Assembly: GCA_964431735.1 (NCBI GenBank)
Contig: CAYSLJ010000025.1
Span: 1 to 53,341 of the forward strand
Source: CALARM01 sp964431735
GTDB lineage: Bacteria; Vulcanimicrobiota; SpSt-956; JAKJGF01
Direction of reading: 5' to 3'
DNA: 53,341 nt
This document shows, piece by piece, positions 8,271-16,761 of this stretch. The notes below the pieces were generated by a model. That model searched no databases. It saw only the letters and a program-made list of their open reading frames with translations, and had not been told where the DNA came from. The number at the start of each line of letters is the position of its first letter. The stretch's first letter is position 1. The position numbers and the translations under genes were made by a program.

Positions 8271-8969
8271 GTGGGAAAATTGGAAAAGATAAATATTGCC
8301 ATAGACGGCCCTGTTGCTTCAGGCAAAACATCAGTGGCAAGATTGCTTGCAAAAAAGATGAAATATGCCTATATAGATACAGGAGCTATGTACAGAGCCA
8401 TTACATGGAAGGCTTTAATATGCGGTGTCGATCCTCTTGATGAGGAGAAAATCTCATATATGGCAAAAAATACAAAAATTGAAATAATTCCTCAGGAAAA
8501 TAATTCCTCAGGTTATGCAGTTTTTCTTGATGGTACCGATATTACCGGACATTTAACAGAGCCACTGGTACGTCAGAATGTATCTTTAGTTTCCTCTATA
8601 AGTTCTCTTCGAAAAATACTTGTAGAACTTCAGCAACATATGGCAAAAAATAAAGGTATTATCATGGCAGGCAGAGATATAACTACTGTAGTTATACCTG
8701 ATAGTGAAGTTAAAATATTCCTTACAGCTTCACAGGAAGAAAGGGCAAGACGGAGACATGCAGAACTTTTAGATAAAGGTGAAACTATTACTTTTAATGA
8801 AGTTCTTGAGGAGATAAAAAGAAGAGATTTTATCGATTCTACGAGAAAAGATTCTCCGCTCATGAAAGCTTCTGGTGCAATAGAGGTAGATTGCACAGAT
8901 AAAAATGTGAATGATGTAGTGGAAGAAATTTTCAGTATTTCTATGAAAGTGATGGAGCGTGACGCGTAA
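8271..8969 (+). CDS. cmk: cytidylate kinase
   Basis: 232 residues; phosphorylates CMP and dCMP with ATP in pyrimidine nucleotide synthesis. The P-loop is IAIDGPVASGKTS, followed by YIDTGAMYRAIT, the AGRDITTVV segment and RRHAELLDKGE of the lid/CMP-binding region. The start is uncertain between GTG 8271 and TTG 8280, since a GGTGGG stretch at 8270-8275 could serve the latter. The last residues RDA and the TAA stop are encoded by the first units of a CGTGACG repeat, so the original C-terminus may have been replaced. The order cmk then ispH is the one seen in Firmicutes. Confidence 0.95.
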   Translation: MGKLEKINIAIDGPVASGKTSVARLLAKKMKYAYIDTGAMYRAITWKALICGVDPLDEEKISYMAKNTKIEIIPQENNSSGYAVFLDGTDITGHLTEPLVRQNVSLVSSISSLRKILVELQQHMAKNKGIIMAGRDITTVVIPDSEVKIFLTASQEERARRRHAELLDKGETITFNEVLEEIKRRDFIDSTRKDSPLMKASGAIEVDCTDKNVNDVVEEIFSISMKVMERDA

Positions 8970-8980
8970 TGCGTGACGGG
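8957..8980. repeat. CGTGACG heptamer array overlapping the cmk stop
   Basis: Units CGTGACG, CGTAATG, CGTGACG. The array begins inside the last codons of cmk, supplies its TAA stop and ends in GGGAG. Confidence 0.75.
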
Positions 8981-9027
8981 AGTTTTTTACGGTATGTACG
9001 TAAAAAGCTGAAGTCAAAACCTCTGAG

Positions 9028-9864
9028 ATGAAAAATATTCAGATTATAAAAGCTTCGAATATGGGATTCTGTTTCGGTGTTACCAGAGCTGTTCGTATGA
9101 CGGAAGAGTCTATTAAGAAAGGTAAAGAAGTTTTTATACTGGGTAATCTCATTCATAACCCTCAGGAAGTACAGCGACTTGCTTATATGGGAGCTATATT
9201 TATAGAAAGTCTGGATGAAATTACACATGGAACCCTTATTATAAGATCTCATGGAATTTCTCCCGATGAATATAATAAAGCTCTTTCTATGGGATTGAAT
9301 ATAATTAATGCTACATGTCCCCATGTCAGAAAAGTTCAGTCTCTGGCAGATAAACTTTATAAAGAAGGTTATCAGGTTATTATAACAGGAGAAAAAGAAC
9401 ATCCTGAAGTCAGAGGAATTCTCGGATATGCACCGGATGCTTTTGTAATCAGTGATATTTCAGAATTAGAGAAGATACACACAGGCCATCATACATGTCT
9501 TTTATCTCAAACAACACAGAAAAGAGAATTTTTTCTGGATGTTGCTTCATATCTTCTAGATAAAACCTTTGAATTGAGAAGCTTTAATACAATATGTTCT
9601 GCTACGCAAGAAAGACAGAAATCTGCCTGTGAACTTGCTGAAAAGGTAGATGTCATGGTTGTCATAGGCGGGAAAAACAGTGCAAATACAAATAAGCTCG
9701 TCATTATGTGCCGTAATAAAGGTATTACTGCATATCATGTAGAAACAGACGATGAAATAAAAGAAGAGTGGTTTTTCAATAATGTAAAGGTCGGTATTAC
9801 TGCCGGTGCTTCCACACCTGAATGGTTGATAGATAAAGTAATTGATAGAATCAGGGAATGTTAA
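9028..9864 (+). CDS. ispH: 4-hydroxy-3-methylbut-2-enyl diphosphate reductase
   Basis: 278 residues; last step of the MEP isoprenoid pathway, yielding IPP and DMAPP with a 4Fe-4S cluster. The three cluster cysteines are in GFCFGVTRAV, ATCPHVRKVQ and TICSATQERQ, and the conserved histidines appear in LIHNPQEVQ and SHGIS. Length is that of the short IspH form, without an S1-domain extension. The ribosome binding site is weak. With dxs and ispA in the same window, three isoprenoid enzymes are present, consistent with use of the MEP route. Confidence 0.95.
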   Translation: MKNIQIIKASNMGFCFGVTRAVRMTEESIKKGKEVFILGNLIHNPQEVQRLAYMGAIFIESLDEITHGTLIIRSHGISPDEYNKALSMGLNIINATCPHVRKVQSLADKLYKEGYQVIITGEKEHPEVRGILGYAPDAFVISDISELEKIHTGHHTCLLSQTTQKREFFLDVASYLLDKTFELRSFNTICSATQERQKSACELAEKVDVMVVIGGKNSANTNKLVIMCRNKGITAYHVETDDEIKEEWFFNNVKVGITAGASTPEWLIDKVIDRIREC

Positions 9865-9868
9865 TAAT

Positions 9869-9884
9869 CGTAACGTGTCACGGG
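9869..9884. repeat. short CGTAACG/TGTCACG repeat supplying a ribosome binding site
   Basis: One and a half to two heptamer units end in CACGGGAG. The GGGAG lies about ten bases ahead of ATG 9893 and is the best ribosome binding site for the DUF512 gene. Confidence 0.6.
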
Positions 9885-9892
9885 AGATACTT

Positions 9893-11176
9893 ATGCCGAA
9901 AAAAAACAGAGCTGTTATAAAATCAGTCTCTCAGGGATCTATTGCAGAAGAATTAGATCTTCGTGCCGGTGATATTATTGTGAAGATAAACGGCCAGACT
10001 ATGAAGGATATAATCGATTACAGTTTTCTTGCTTCAGATGATATACTGGAAATACTTGTAGAAAGAGATGGCGAACAGTGGATTTTAGATATTGAAAAAG
10101 ATCCTGATGAAGGACTCGGTATAGATTTTACGGAAGATCTCTTTGACGGACTTCATAAATGTACCAACAGATGTATCTTCTGCTTTGTTGATCAGACTCC
10201 GAAAGGCATGAGACGGCAGGTTTATATAAAAGATGATGATTACAGGCTTTCTTTTTTATACGGAAATTTTATAACTCTTAATAATATAAAAGAAGATGAG
10301 TTAAAGAGAATAGTTAATCTGAGGTTATCTCCTCTTTATATTTCCGTTCATACTATGAACCATGATATAAGAAAATTAATTTTCGGTGTAAAGAAAAAAG
10401 ATAATATAGATGAAAAACTCAGGCTTCTTGTGGAAGGTCATATTGAATTACATACACAGATTGTTCTGTGTCATGGTATTAATGACGGCCCCGATCTGGA
10501 TGAAACTATAGAAAAGCTTTCCCTGTTATATCCTGGAGTGAAATCTCTTGCAGTTGTCCCTTCCGGTCTTACTAGATACAGAGATAATCTTTATCCTCTT
10601 GTACCTTATAACAGTAAAAGTGCCGCCACTGTTATAGAACAGGTAGAATACTGGCAGAAACATTTCAGGGATACTATTGATACGAATTTTGTTTTTCTTG
10701 CCGATGAATTTTATATAATTACGGGGAAACCATTTCCTTCCGATGAACATTATGAAGGGTATCCTCAACTGGAAAATGGTGTCGGCATGGCAGTAAATTT
10801 TCTTTCTCCTCTGGATACATGTCATGAGCTTTCGAAGATTTCTGATAAAAAGTTTACTCTTGTATCTGGAGAAGCATCAGGAAGGATTTTATCTTTTATA
10901 GAGAATAAAGTGCCTGTACAGATTGTATACTGTAAAAATAACTTCTGGGGGGACTCTGTTACCGTTACAGGTCTCCTTACAGGTCAGGATATATATAATA
11001 GTCTTAAAGACATAGACACAGGTGATGAAATATTAATTCCCGGAAATGCTGTCAGATATGACGGCCTGTTCCTGGATAATATGTCAGTAGATAATCTGTC
11101 TGATATGCTTGGAACACCTGTTAAAATTATCAGAGGAGATATTCTTGAACTTTTAAACGCTATGGGGTGTGAATAA
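9893..11176 (+). CDS. DUF512 PDZ / radical SAM-type iron-sulfur protein
   Basis: 427 residues from ATG 9893; the frame is open from 9842, but the extra residues come from repeat DNA and lack a ribosome binding site. An N-terminal PDZ-like segment (SVSQGSIAEELDLRAGDII) is followed by CTNRCIFCFVDQ, the cysteine cluster typical of this radical SAM-like family, then KDDDYRLSFLYGNFITL and the C-terminal DUF512 part ending in VTGLLTGQDI. The family is common in Firmicutes and Cyanobacteria, often beside der, as here. Its reaction is unknown. The stop codon directly abuts the der start, so translation is probably coupled. Confidence 0.9.
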   Translation: MPKKNRAVIKSVSQGSIAEELDLRAGDIIVKINGQTMKDIIDYSFLASDDILEILVERDGEQWILDIEKDPDEGLGIDFTEDLFDGLHKCTNRCIFCFVDQTPKGMRRQVYIKDDDYRLSFLYGNFITLNNIKEDELKRIVNLRLSPLYISVHTMNHDIRKLIFGVKKKDNIDEKLRLLVEGHIELHTQIVLCHGINDGPDLDETIEKLSLLYPGVKSLAVVPSGLTRYRDNLYPLVPYNSKSAATVIEQVEYWQKHFRDTIDTNFVFLADEFYIITGKPFPSDEHYEGYPQLENGVGMAVNFLSPLDTCHELSKISDKKFTLVSGEASGRILSFIENKVPVQIVYCKNNFWGDSVTVTGLLTGQDIYNSLKDIDTGDEILIPGNAVRYDGLFLDNMSVDNLSDMLGTPVKIIRGDILELLNAMGCE

Positions 11177-12553
11177 ATGAAATCAGTTGTTGCAATAGTC
11201 GGGCGACCAAATGTTGGTAAATCCACTCTTTTTAACAGACTTCTTGCTAAAAGAGTGGCTATAGTAGATGATGTTCCCGGTGTTACAAGAGACCGTCTTT
11301 ACAGGCCATGTGAATGGGTTGGAAGACAGTTTATGTTGATTGACACGGGAGGACTTCAATTTGATAAAGAAGATAATATGAAAGAAGAAATAACACTGCA
11401 GGTAAACCTGGCAGTAGAAGAGGCAGACCTGATTATTTTCCTGGTAGACGGGAGAGAAGGTCTCTGTCCTTCCGATATGGAAATCTCTCACAGATTAAGA
11501 AAATCCAATAAACCGGTAATTCTGGTTGTAAACAAGGTCGAAGGAGAAATGACTGAAAGAGATACTTATGAGTTTTACGGCCTTGGCTTTGAACATGTAA
11601 TGAATGTTTCTGCAGAGCATGGACTTAATATAGGTGACCTACTTGATGAAATAGTGGGCAGATTACCGGAAGAGGTAGAAGTATCCTATCCTGATGATAC
11701 CATATTTGTCGCCATAGTGGGCAGACCGAATGTAGGTAAATCTTCACTCTTAAATGCTCTTTTAGGTGAAAAGAGGGTTATTGTAGATGATAAGCCGGGT
11801 ACTACAAGAGATTCTATAGATACCTTTATAACGAGAGGAGACAGACATTTTAATTTTATTGATACTGCCGGTATCAGAAGGAAAAGCAGAGTAACAGAAG
11901 ATGTGGAATATTACAGTGTAATAAGAGCTTTCAAGTCTATTCACAGGGCAGACACGGGGATTTTAGTGGTAGATGCTGAACAGGGCCTTGCAGAACAGGA
12001 TAAAAAAATTGCAGGAAAGATTGTAAAAGAAGGTAAAGGCTGCCTGGTAGTGGTAAATAAATGGGATTTAGTGCTGGAGAAAAAAAAGAACGAATACAGT
12101 AACAGAGATGATATACAAAATTTTGATGCATGGTTTAAAAAAGAAAAGGAGAAATTAAGAGAAAATTATATTGATTTCTTAAAGGAGAGTTTATATTTTG
12201 TAGATTATTCTCCCATACTTTTTACATCTGCCCTTAATAAATGGGGTATAGGTGAGTTGTTTACTGAAGTTGTAAAACTTTCAGAGGAAAATTCAAAAAG
12301 AATTGCCACTCCTGTCTTAAATCAGGTAGTAAAAGAAGCTCTTGCTGACAGGCCACCTCCCGGTTATAAAGGACAGACTCTCAAGGTTTATTATACAATC
12401 CAGCCAAAGGTTAATCCTCCTACTATATTATTATTTGTAAATTCCAGAAAACTTATGCATTTTTCTTATCTTCGATATCTGGAAAACAGATTGAGAGGGG
12501 CTTTTGGTTTTGAAGGAGCACCCATTAAGATTATATTGAAAGAGGGATCTTAG
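11177..12553 (+). CDS. der: ribosome assembly GTPase Der (EngA)
   Basis: 458 residues with tandem GTPase domains: GRPNVGKSTLFNRLL with DTGG and VNKVE in the first, GRPNVGKSSLLNALL with DTAGIRRK and NKWD in the second, and a C-terminal KH-like domain. Der is needed for maturation of the 50S subunit. A lysine- and asparagine-rich stretch around residues 295-335 lengthens the second domain slightly. plsY begins one base after the stop. Confidence 0.97.
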   Translation: MKSVVAIVGRPNVGKSTLFNRLLAKRVAIVDDVPGVTRDRLYRPCEWVGRQFMLIDTGGLQFDKEDNMKEEITLQVNLAVEEADLIIFLVDGREGLCPSDMEISHRLRKSNKPVILVVNKVEGEMTERDTYEFYGLGFEHVMNVSAEHGLNIGDLLDEIVGRLPEEVEVSYPDDTIFVAIVGRPNVGKSSLLNALLGEKRVIVDDKPGTTRDSIDTFITRGDRHFNFIDTAGIRRKSRVTEDVEYYSVIRAFKSIHRADTGILVVDAEQGLAEQDKKIAGKIVKEGKGCLVVVNKWDLVLEKKKNEYSNRDDIQNFDAWFKKEKEKLRENYIDFLKESLYFVDYSPILFTSALNKWGIGELFTEVVKLSEENSKRIATPVLNQVVKEALADRPPPGYKGQTLKVYYTIQPKVNPPTILLFVNSRKLMHFSYLRYLENRLRGAFGFEGAPIKIILKEGS

Positions 12554-12554
12554 T

Positions 12555-13178
12555 ATGTTGCTTTTATCCGTTTTTCTTATTATAACATATATTCTATGTT
12601 CTGTTCCTTTCGGTCTTTTAACAGGTAAATTATGGGCAGGCATAGACGTGCGAGAACATGGCAGCCGTAATATAGGTGCCACCAATGTATGGCGTGTAAT
12701 AGGTCCTGTACCGGGCATTATAGCTCTTTTATGTGATGCAGGAAAGGCTTTTGTTCCGGTACTTCTGGCAAAGAAATTTCTGGTTGTGTCATTTCTTCCT
12801 GCCGGATGGGTAGTAGTTTTCGTATGTATTACAGCAGTACTGGGCCATACCTATTCTGTATTTTTAAACTTTAAAGGAGGCAAAGGCGTTGCCACGAATC
12901 TCGGGATTTTCCTTGCCCTTGATTATCGTATAGCTCTTATAGGCTTTGTTATATTTGCTGCTATTGTCTGCGTAACTCGTTATATTTCTCTCGGTTCTAT
13001 AACAGGTATGGGCTGCAGCCCTCTTCTGGTAATAGTTTTTTACCGGACAAAACCTGAATGTTATGCCTATTTGTTTCTTACAGCCCTTTCTGCTCTTCTG
13101 GTTATTTATAGCCACAGAGCCAATATTAAGAGATTACTTGATGGAACAGAAAGTAAATTTGGGAAAAAGGTATCTTAA
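12555..13178 (+). CDS. plsY: acyl-phosphate:glycerol-3-phosphate acyltransferase
   Basis: 207 residues, about five membrane spans. It transfers an acyl group from acyl-phosphate to glycerol-3-phosphate at the inner membrane, the first step of phospholipid synthesis. The signature segments GSRNIGATNVWR, GHTYSVFLNFKGGKGVATNLG and SHRANIKRLLDGTESKFG are all present. It is one base downstream of der, the usual Firmicutes-type pairing. Confidence 0.95.
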   Translation: MLLLSVFLIITYILCSVPFGLLTGKLWAGIDVREHGSRNIGATNVWRVIGPVPGIIALLCDAGKAFVPVLLAKKFLVVSFLPAGWVVVFVCITAVLGHTYSVFLNFKGGKGVATNLGIFLALDYRIALIGFVIFAAIVCVTRYISLGSITGMGCSPLLVIVFYRTKPECYAYLFLTALSALLVIYSHRANIKRLLDGTESKFGKKVS

Positions 13179-13229
13179 GTATAGATGGGATTTTAATAAC
13201 CTGTCACACGTTACGATTTATAAAAATGA

Positions 13230-13258
13230 TTTACATATATCTTTAGAAGTGATATAAT
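13230..13258 (+). promoter_or_regulatory. sigma-70 type promoter of the efp-acc operon
   Basis: TTTACA (13230-13235) and TATAAT (13253-13258) with a 17-base spacer, 37 bases before the efp ATG. A CGTTACG-type repeat remnant lies just upstream. Confidence 0.75.
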
Positions 13259-13294
13259 TATAAAACTTTATTTGATTTTCGAAAGGAGAAATTT

Positions 13295-13852
13295 ATGATA
13301 ACTACGTCTGATTTTAAGACAGGTCTTACTATCGAATTTAACAATGATGTTTATACTATCGTTTATTTCCAGCATGTTAAACCTGGTAAAGGAGCTGCCT
13401 TTGTCAGAACAAAGCTTAAAAGTTTCAAGTCAGGTAATACCCTTGAACATACCTTCAAAGCAGGAGAAAAACTCAAACAGGCTATGATAGAATATCATGA
13501 AATGCAGTATCTTTACAGTACAGGCACAGAGTATTTCTTCATGGATAATCAGAGCTTTGATCAGGTTCCTATTCCGTCCAATCTTCTTGGAGAGAATATT
13601 GATTTATTAAAAGATACTATGGTTATAAGGGTTATGTATTATGAAGGTTCTATCATAGGTGTAGAATTCCCGAATTTTGTTGAACTTAAAGTTGTTCAGA
13701 CAGAACCTGGTTTCCGCGGCGATACAGCTACAGGAGCTTCAAAACCTGCTACTATGGAGACCGGTGCCGTTATTCAGGTTCCCTTATTTATAGAAATAGG
13801 AGATGTCCTTCAGATTGATACAAGAACCAGAACTTATCTGAAAAGAGCCTGA
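13295..13852 (+). CDS. efp: translation elongation factor P
   Basis: 185 residues, full family length. EF-P relieves ribosome stalling at consecutive prolines. The loop that receives modification reads KPGKGAAFVRTK, with lysine at the usual modified position rather than arginine. AAAGGAGA precedes the ATG. No EpmA/EpmB or YmfI-type modification gene is visible here. accB begins with its ATG one base after the efp stop, the conserved efp-accB arrangement. Confidence 0.97.
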   Translation: MITTSDFKTGLTIEFNNDVYTIVYFQHVKPGKGAAFVRTKLKSFKSGNTLEHTFKAGEKLKQAMIEYHEMQYLYSTGTEYFFMDNQSFDQVPIPSNLLGENIDLLKDTMVIRVMYYEGSIIGVEFPNFVELKVVQTEPGFRGDTATGASKPATMETGAVIQVPLFIEIGDVLQIDTRTRTYLKRA

Positions 13853-13853
13853 T

Positions 13854-14285
13854 ATGGAAGAAACTTTTACCTCTTTTGTACAGAACAAATTAATAAGTTT
13901 TATAGAAAAATCTTCTAAAAGTAATTTTTCCGAAGTATCTATAAAGGGACCTGAACTGAAGGTTTTGATTAAAAAATCTGAAGCTCCGATTCTGCCTTTA
14001 TCTTATGTTAATATTCCTTACAATACAACTGTTCCTGATGAACAACCCGGTATACAGCAGGCTGAAGAGATAAGGTCTTCATGGGTAGGAATATTCCATC
14101 AGACCAGGGAAGGACTTAATCCAGGAGACAAAATTGAAACAGGTCACTTACTCGGTACTGTAAAATGTATGAATTTAATGTTTGAAATAAATTCTCCTGT
14201 AGATGGAATTCTTCTGGATATACTTGTAAAAGAAGATGAAATAGTAGAATATGGAAAGTTATTGTTCAGAATAAGTAAAGGTTAG
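13854..14285 (+). CDS. accB: biotin carboxyl carrier-like protein lacking the biotin lysine
   Basis: 143 residues. Domain order matches acetyl-CoA carboxylase BCCP: an N-terminal helix segment, a linker, then a biotinyl/lipoyl fold from about residue 72 with GDKIETGHLLGTV and VKEDEIVEYGKLLFRI. The biotinylation motif, normally EAMKLM, reads KCMNLM. The acceptor lysine is Asn107 (codon AAT at 14172-14174). The glutamate three positions earlier is Lys104. As written, the protein should not carry biotin. It sits between efp and accC, the standard accB position, so it is the locus accB. It may be degenerate, use another residue, or act as a structural subunit with the true carrier elsewhere. Confidence 0.85.
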   Translation: MEETFTSFVQNKLISFIEKSSKSNFSEVSIKGPELKVLIKKSEAPILPLSYVNIPYNTTVPDEQPGIQQAEEIRSSWVGIFHQTREGLNPGDKIETGHLLGTVKCMNLMFEINSPVDGILLDILVKEDEIVEYGKLLFRISKG

Positions 14286-14477
14286 AATTTTAGAATTATA
14301 TTTATTCTGCAGTAATTATTTTATATAATTTGTTTCATTAAGAATCCGTGCATTTATATTTTATATGTTATGGAGTATGTTCATCTGGCAGAATTTTCAT
14401 TTATTCGTGGAAAAATCTGACAGATGATAATAATTTAAGAGCACAGGAATTTTTATTTTTAATGGAGTAAAATAAGG

Positions 14478-14520
14478 TTTTAGATAAAATTTAAGTAGAA
14501 GTAGTTTATCCTAAATAATT
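14478..14520 (+). promoter_or_regulatory. palindromic leader motif upstream of accC
   Basis: TTTTAGATAAAA faces TTTATCCTAAATA across about 20 bases and could form a hairpin just before the accC ribosome binding site. A similar block (TTTTAGATAAAA ... GTAGAGG ... TCTAAATAATTT) lies at 38857-38900 upstream of the HIT gene. The rest of the 254-base gap between accB and accC shows no gene. Confidence 0.3.
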
Positions 14521-14539
14521 TATTATAAGGAGTAATGGA

Positions 14540-15886
14540 ATGTCATTTGAGAAGGTACTTGTTGCCAACAGAGGAGAAATAGCTATAAGAATAATAAGAG
14601 CCTGTAAAGAGCTGGGTCTTAAGACTGTAGCTGTTTATTCCGAAGCAGATGATACGTCTCTTCATATAAGAATGGCAGATGAAGCATATTGTATAGGTAG
14701 TGCTTCACCTGCCGATAGTTATCTTAATATATTAAATATAATAAGCACTGCACAGATATCAGGTGCCGATGCCATTCATCCCGGTTATGGCTTTCTTGCT
14801 GAAAATGCAAAATTTGCTGAAATATGTGAACAGTATAAATTGAAGTTTATTGGCCCTTCTGCCCATGTGATACAGACAATGGGAGATAAAGCAAAAGCCA
14901 GAGAAACTCTCGGAAATATTGCTCCTATAGTTCCGGGAAGTACTATTCTGGAAACATTATCGGAAGCATTAAAAGTGGCAGAAGAACTGGAATATCCTGT
15001 TATGGTGAAAGCTGCTGCCGGTGGCGGAGGAAAAGGTATGAGGATTATACAGAATCCGCAGCAACTGGAAAATCTGTGGCCTATTATCCAGGCTGAAGCA
15101 AAAGGTGCTTTCGGTGATTACAGGCTTTATGTGGAGAAATATCTTTTAAGTCCCAAGCATATAGAGTTTCAAATAATGGCAGATAATTATGGTAATGTAA
15201 TACATCTGGGAGAAAGAGATTGTTCTGTTCAGAGGAGAAATCAGAAATTGATAGAAGAAAGTCCTTCTATTGTCCTTACCCAGGAATTACGAAAGGAAAT
15301 TGGTTCTGTAGCGGTAAAATGTGCCAAACTGGTTGGTTATACAGGAGCGGGCACTATGGAATTTTTATTTGATCAGGAAAAGAAAAAATATTATTTTCTT
15401 GAAATGAATACAAGGATACAGGTTGAACATGCCGTTACGGAAATGGTAACAGGTATCGATCTTGTTAAAGAACAGATAAGGGTTGCTATGGGAGAAAAAT
15501 TAAGTTTTACTCAGAAAGATATTATCATAAGAGGCCACAGTATAGAATGCAGAATAAATGCAGAAGATCCTGACAGGTTTTTCTCTCCTTCTTCCGGGAA
15601 AATAAGTAGATTTATTATGCCCGGTGGCCCCGGTATCAGGGTAGATACATATATGCAGGCAGGTATGTATGTTAATCCCTATTATGATTCAATGCTTGCA
15701 AAGCTTGTTTCATGGGGTATTGACAGAAAAGAAGCTATTGCCCGTATGTTAAGGGCTCTTGGAGAATTTGAAATTCTGGGTATTAAGACAGTTATACCTT
15801 TTCATATTAAGTCCCTTGAACATCCTATTTTTGTGGAAGGCAGAATGGGGACAGATTTTATTGACCGTGCTTTCAAGGATAAATAA
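14540..15886 (+). CDS. accC: acetyl-CoA carboxylase, biotin carboxylase subunit
   Basis: 448 residues, full length. It carboxylates biotin with ATP and bicarbonate, the first half-reaction of fatty acid synthesis initiation. ATP-grasp features include KAAAGGGGKGMR and the metal/bicarbonate region FLEMNTRIQVEHAVTE; the N-terminal VLVANRGEIAIRIIRAC is typical. AAGGAG seven bases before ATG 14540 decides the start over an out-of-frame ATG at 14535. Its catalytic residues look normal, in contrast to the carrier encoded just upstream. Confidence 0.96.
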   Translation: MSFEKVLVANRGEIAIRIIRACKELGLKTVAVYSEADDTSLHIRMADEAYCIGSASPADSYLNILNIISTAQISGADAIHPGYGFLAENAKFAEICEQYKLKFIGPSAHVIQTMGDKAKARETLGNIAPIVPGSTILETLSEALKVAEELEYPVMVKAAAGGGGKGMRIIQNPQQLENLWPIIQAEAKGAFGDYRLYVEKYLLSPKHIEFQIMADNYGNVIHLGERDCSVQRRNQKLIEESPSIVLTQELRKEIGSVAVKCAKLVGYTGAGTMEFLFDQEKKKYYFLEMNTRIQVEHAVTEMVTGIDLVKEQIRVAMGEKLSFTQKDIIIRGHSIECRINAEDPDRFFSPSSGKISRFIMPGGPGIRVDTYMQAGMYVNPYYDSMLAKLVSWGIDRKEAIARMLRALGEFEILGIKTVIPFHIKSLEHPIFVEGRMGTDFIDRAFKDK

Positions 15887-15892
15887 GACATT

Positions 15893-16522
15893 ATGAGCAG
15901 GAGAAGACAGCGTGAACAGGCATTACAGATTTTATATGCCATAGACATAGGAAAGGGTAATGTTTGCTCTACAAGAGATCTGTTATACACATTAATCAGA
16001 GGAGAATACAGGGAACATCATTTTATTACCTCTGAAGAGAGATTACCTTTTCAATCTATAGAAAAAATTCTGAATGCTCCATGGAGTAAAAGGAATATTT
16101 ATTCAAGTTTTCTGGGCCAGATTTTTTATATGAAAGGTCAGAAATCTGCCTTGATAAGATTGTTAAATATTATAGAACATGTGTTCTCTTGTTTTTTCTC
16201 TGATTTTATGGATTCTACCTGTGATGACAGGACGTTAACTGTCAGACTTATAGAAGGTGTTATAGAAAAAGAAGGTTATTTGAATTATATAATAGAAAAA
16301 TATTCTACAAACTGGGCCCTTGACAGGATTTCCGTAATTGATCTCAATATCATTCGTATGGCCCTGTACGAATTAATTTTTATACAGGATATACCTTATA
16401 ATGTTACTGCAAATGAAGCAGTTGAAATGGCGAAGAAATTCGGTAATGAAAAATCTTCCCGATTTATTAATGGTATACTCGGCAAACTTATAGAAGATAT
16501 TATAGAAGGGGAGCTAGTTTAG
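15893..16522 (+). CDS. nusB: transcription antitermination factor NusB with an internal insertion
   Basis: 209 residues, against about 140 for a usual NusB. The first helix (RRRQREQALQILYAIDIG) and the C-terminal half (LDRISVIDLNIIRMALYEL, NEAVEMAKKFG, RFINGILGKL) are clear. Between them roughly 60 extra residues, rich in Phe, Arg and Ser, separate helix 1 from the rest. NusB binds boxA RNA with ribosomal protein S10 in rRNA antitermination. It starts six bases after the accC stop, as in Firmicutes. The final codons and stop run into a TTTAGAG repeat. Confidence 0.88.
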   Translation: MSRRRQREQALQILYAIDIGKGNVCSTRDLLYTLIRGEYREHHFITSEERLPFQSIEKILNAPWSKRNIYSSFLGQIFYMKGQKSALIRLLNIIEHVFSCFFSDFMDSTCDDRTLTVRLIEGVIEKEGYLNYIIEKYSTNWALDRISVIDLNIIRMALYELIFIQDIPYNVTANEAVEMAKKFGNEKSSRFINGILGKLIEDIIEGELV

Positions 16523-16593
16523 AGTTTAGAGTTTCTGTTTCTAACAGGTATGACCGGGAGCGGTCATAACCAGATATGAAAATTAACAGTGAG

Positions 16594-16711
16594 CTTAGTG
16601 CTGCTAGCAGTAAATACGACACCGGATAATCTGGTCTCCTCGCGTCACGCATCACGCGTTACGCGTCACGACTATAACCAGTGGAATAATTACCGTTATA
16701 AGCACTTAGGA
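16594..16711. repeat. CTTAG-bounded palindromic element, family P2 copy 1
   Basis: 118 bases beginning CTTAGTGCTG and ending GCACTTAGGA, with CGCGTCACGCATCACG heptamers at the centre. It differs from the copy at 25913-26030 by four substitutions and no gaps. CTTAG appears in the same orientation at both ends, and inside it imperfect inverted ends (TGCTGCTAGCAGTAAATA and the complement of the right end) can pair. It fills the gap between nusB and the PBP gene; no gene lies in the gap. Confidence 0.85.
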
Positions 16712-16761
16712 TTTCGTTATTTTTATATAAAACGTTAAACTTTAAACTTTAAATCCTTTAT

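Noticed and set aside
8941..9402. 153-residue antisense frame over ispH
   Set aside because: Its residues are typical of the reverse strand of an AT-rich gene, and ispH has all its catalytic motifs.
14286..14539. Riboswitch before accC
   Set aside because: Only a short hairpin-like motif is visible; I could not match the conserved core of any known riboswitch class.
16640..16671. Heptamer arrays considered as CRISPR repeats
   Set aside because: Units are seven bases, degenerate and without unique spacers of regular length; no cas gene is in the window.
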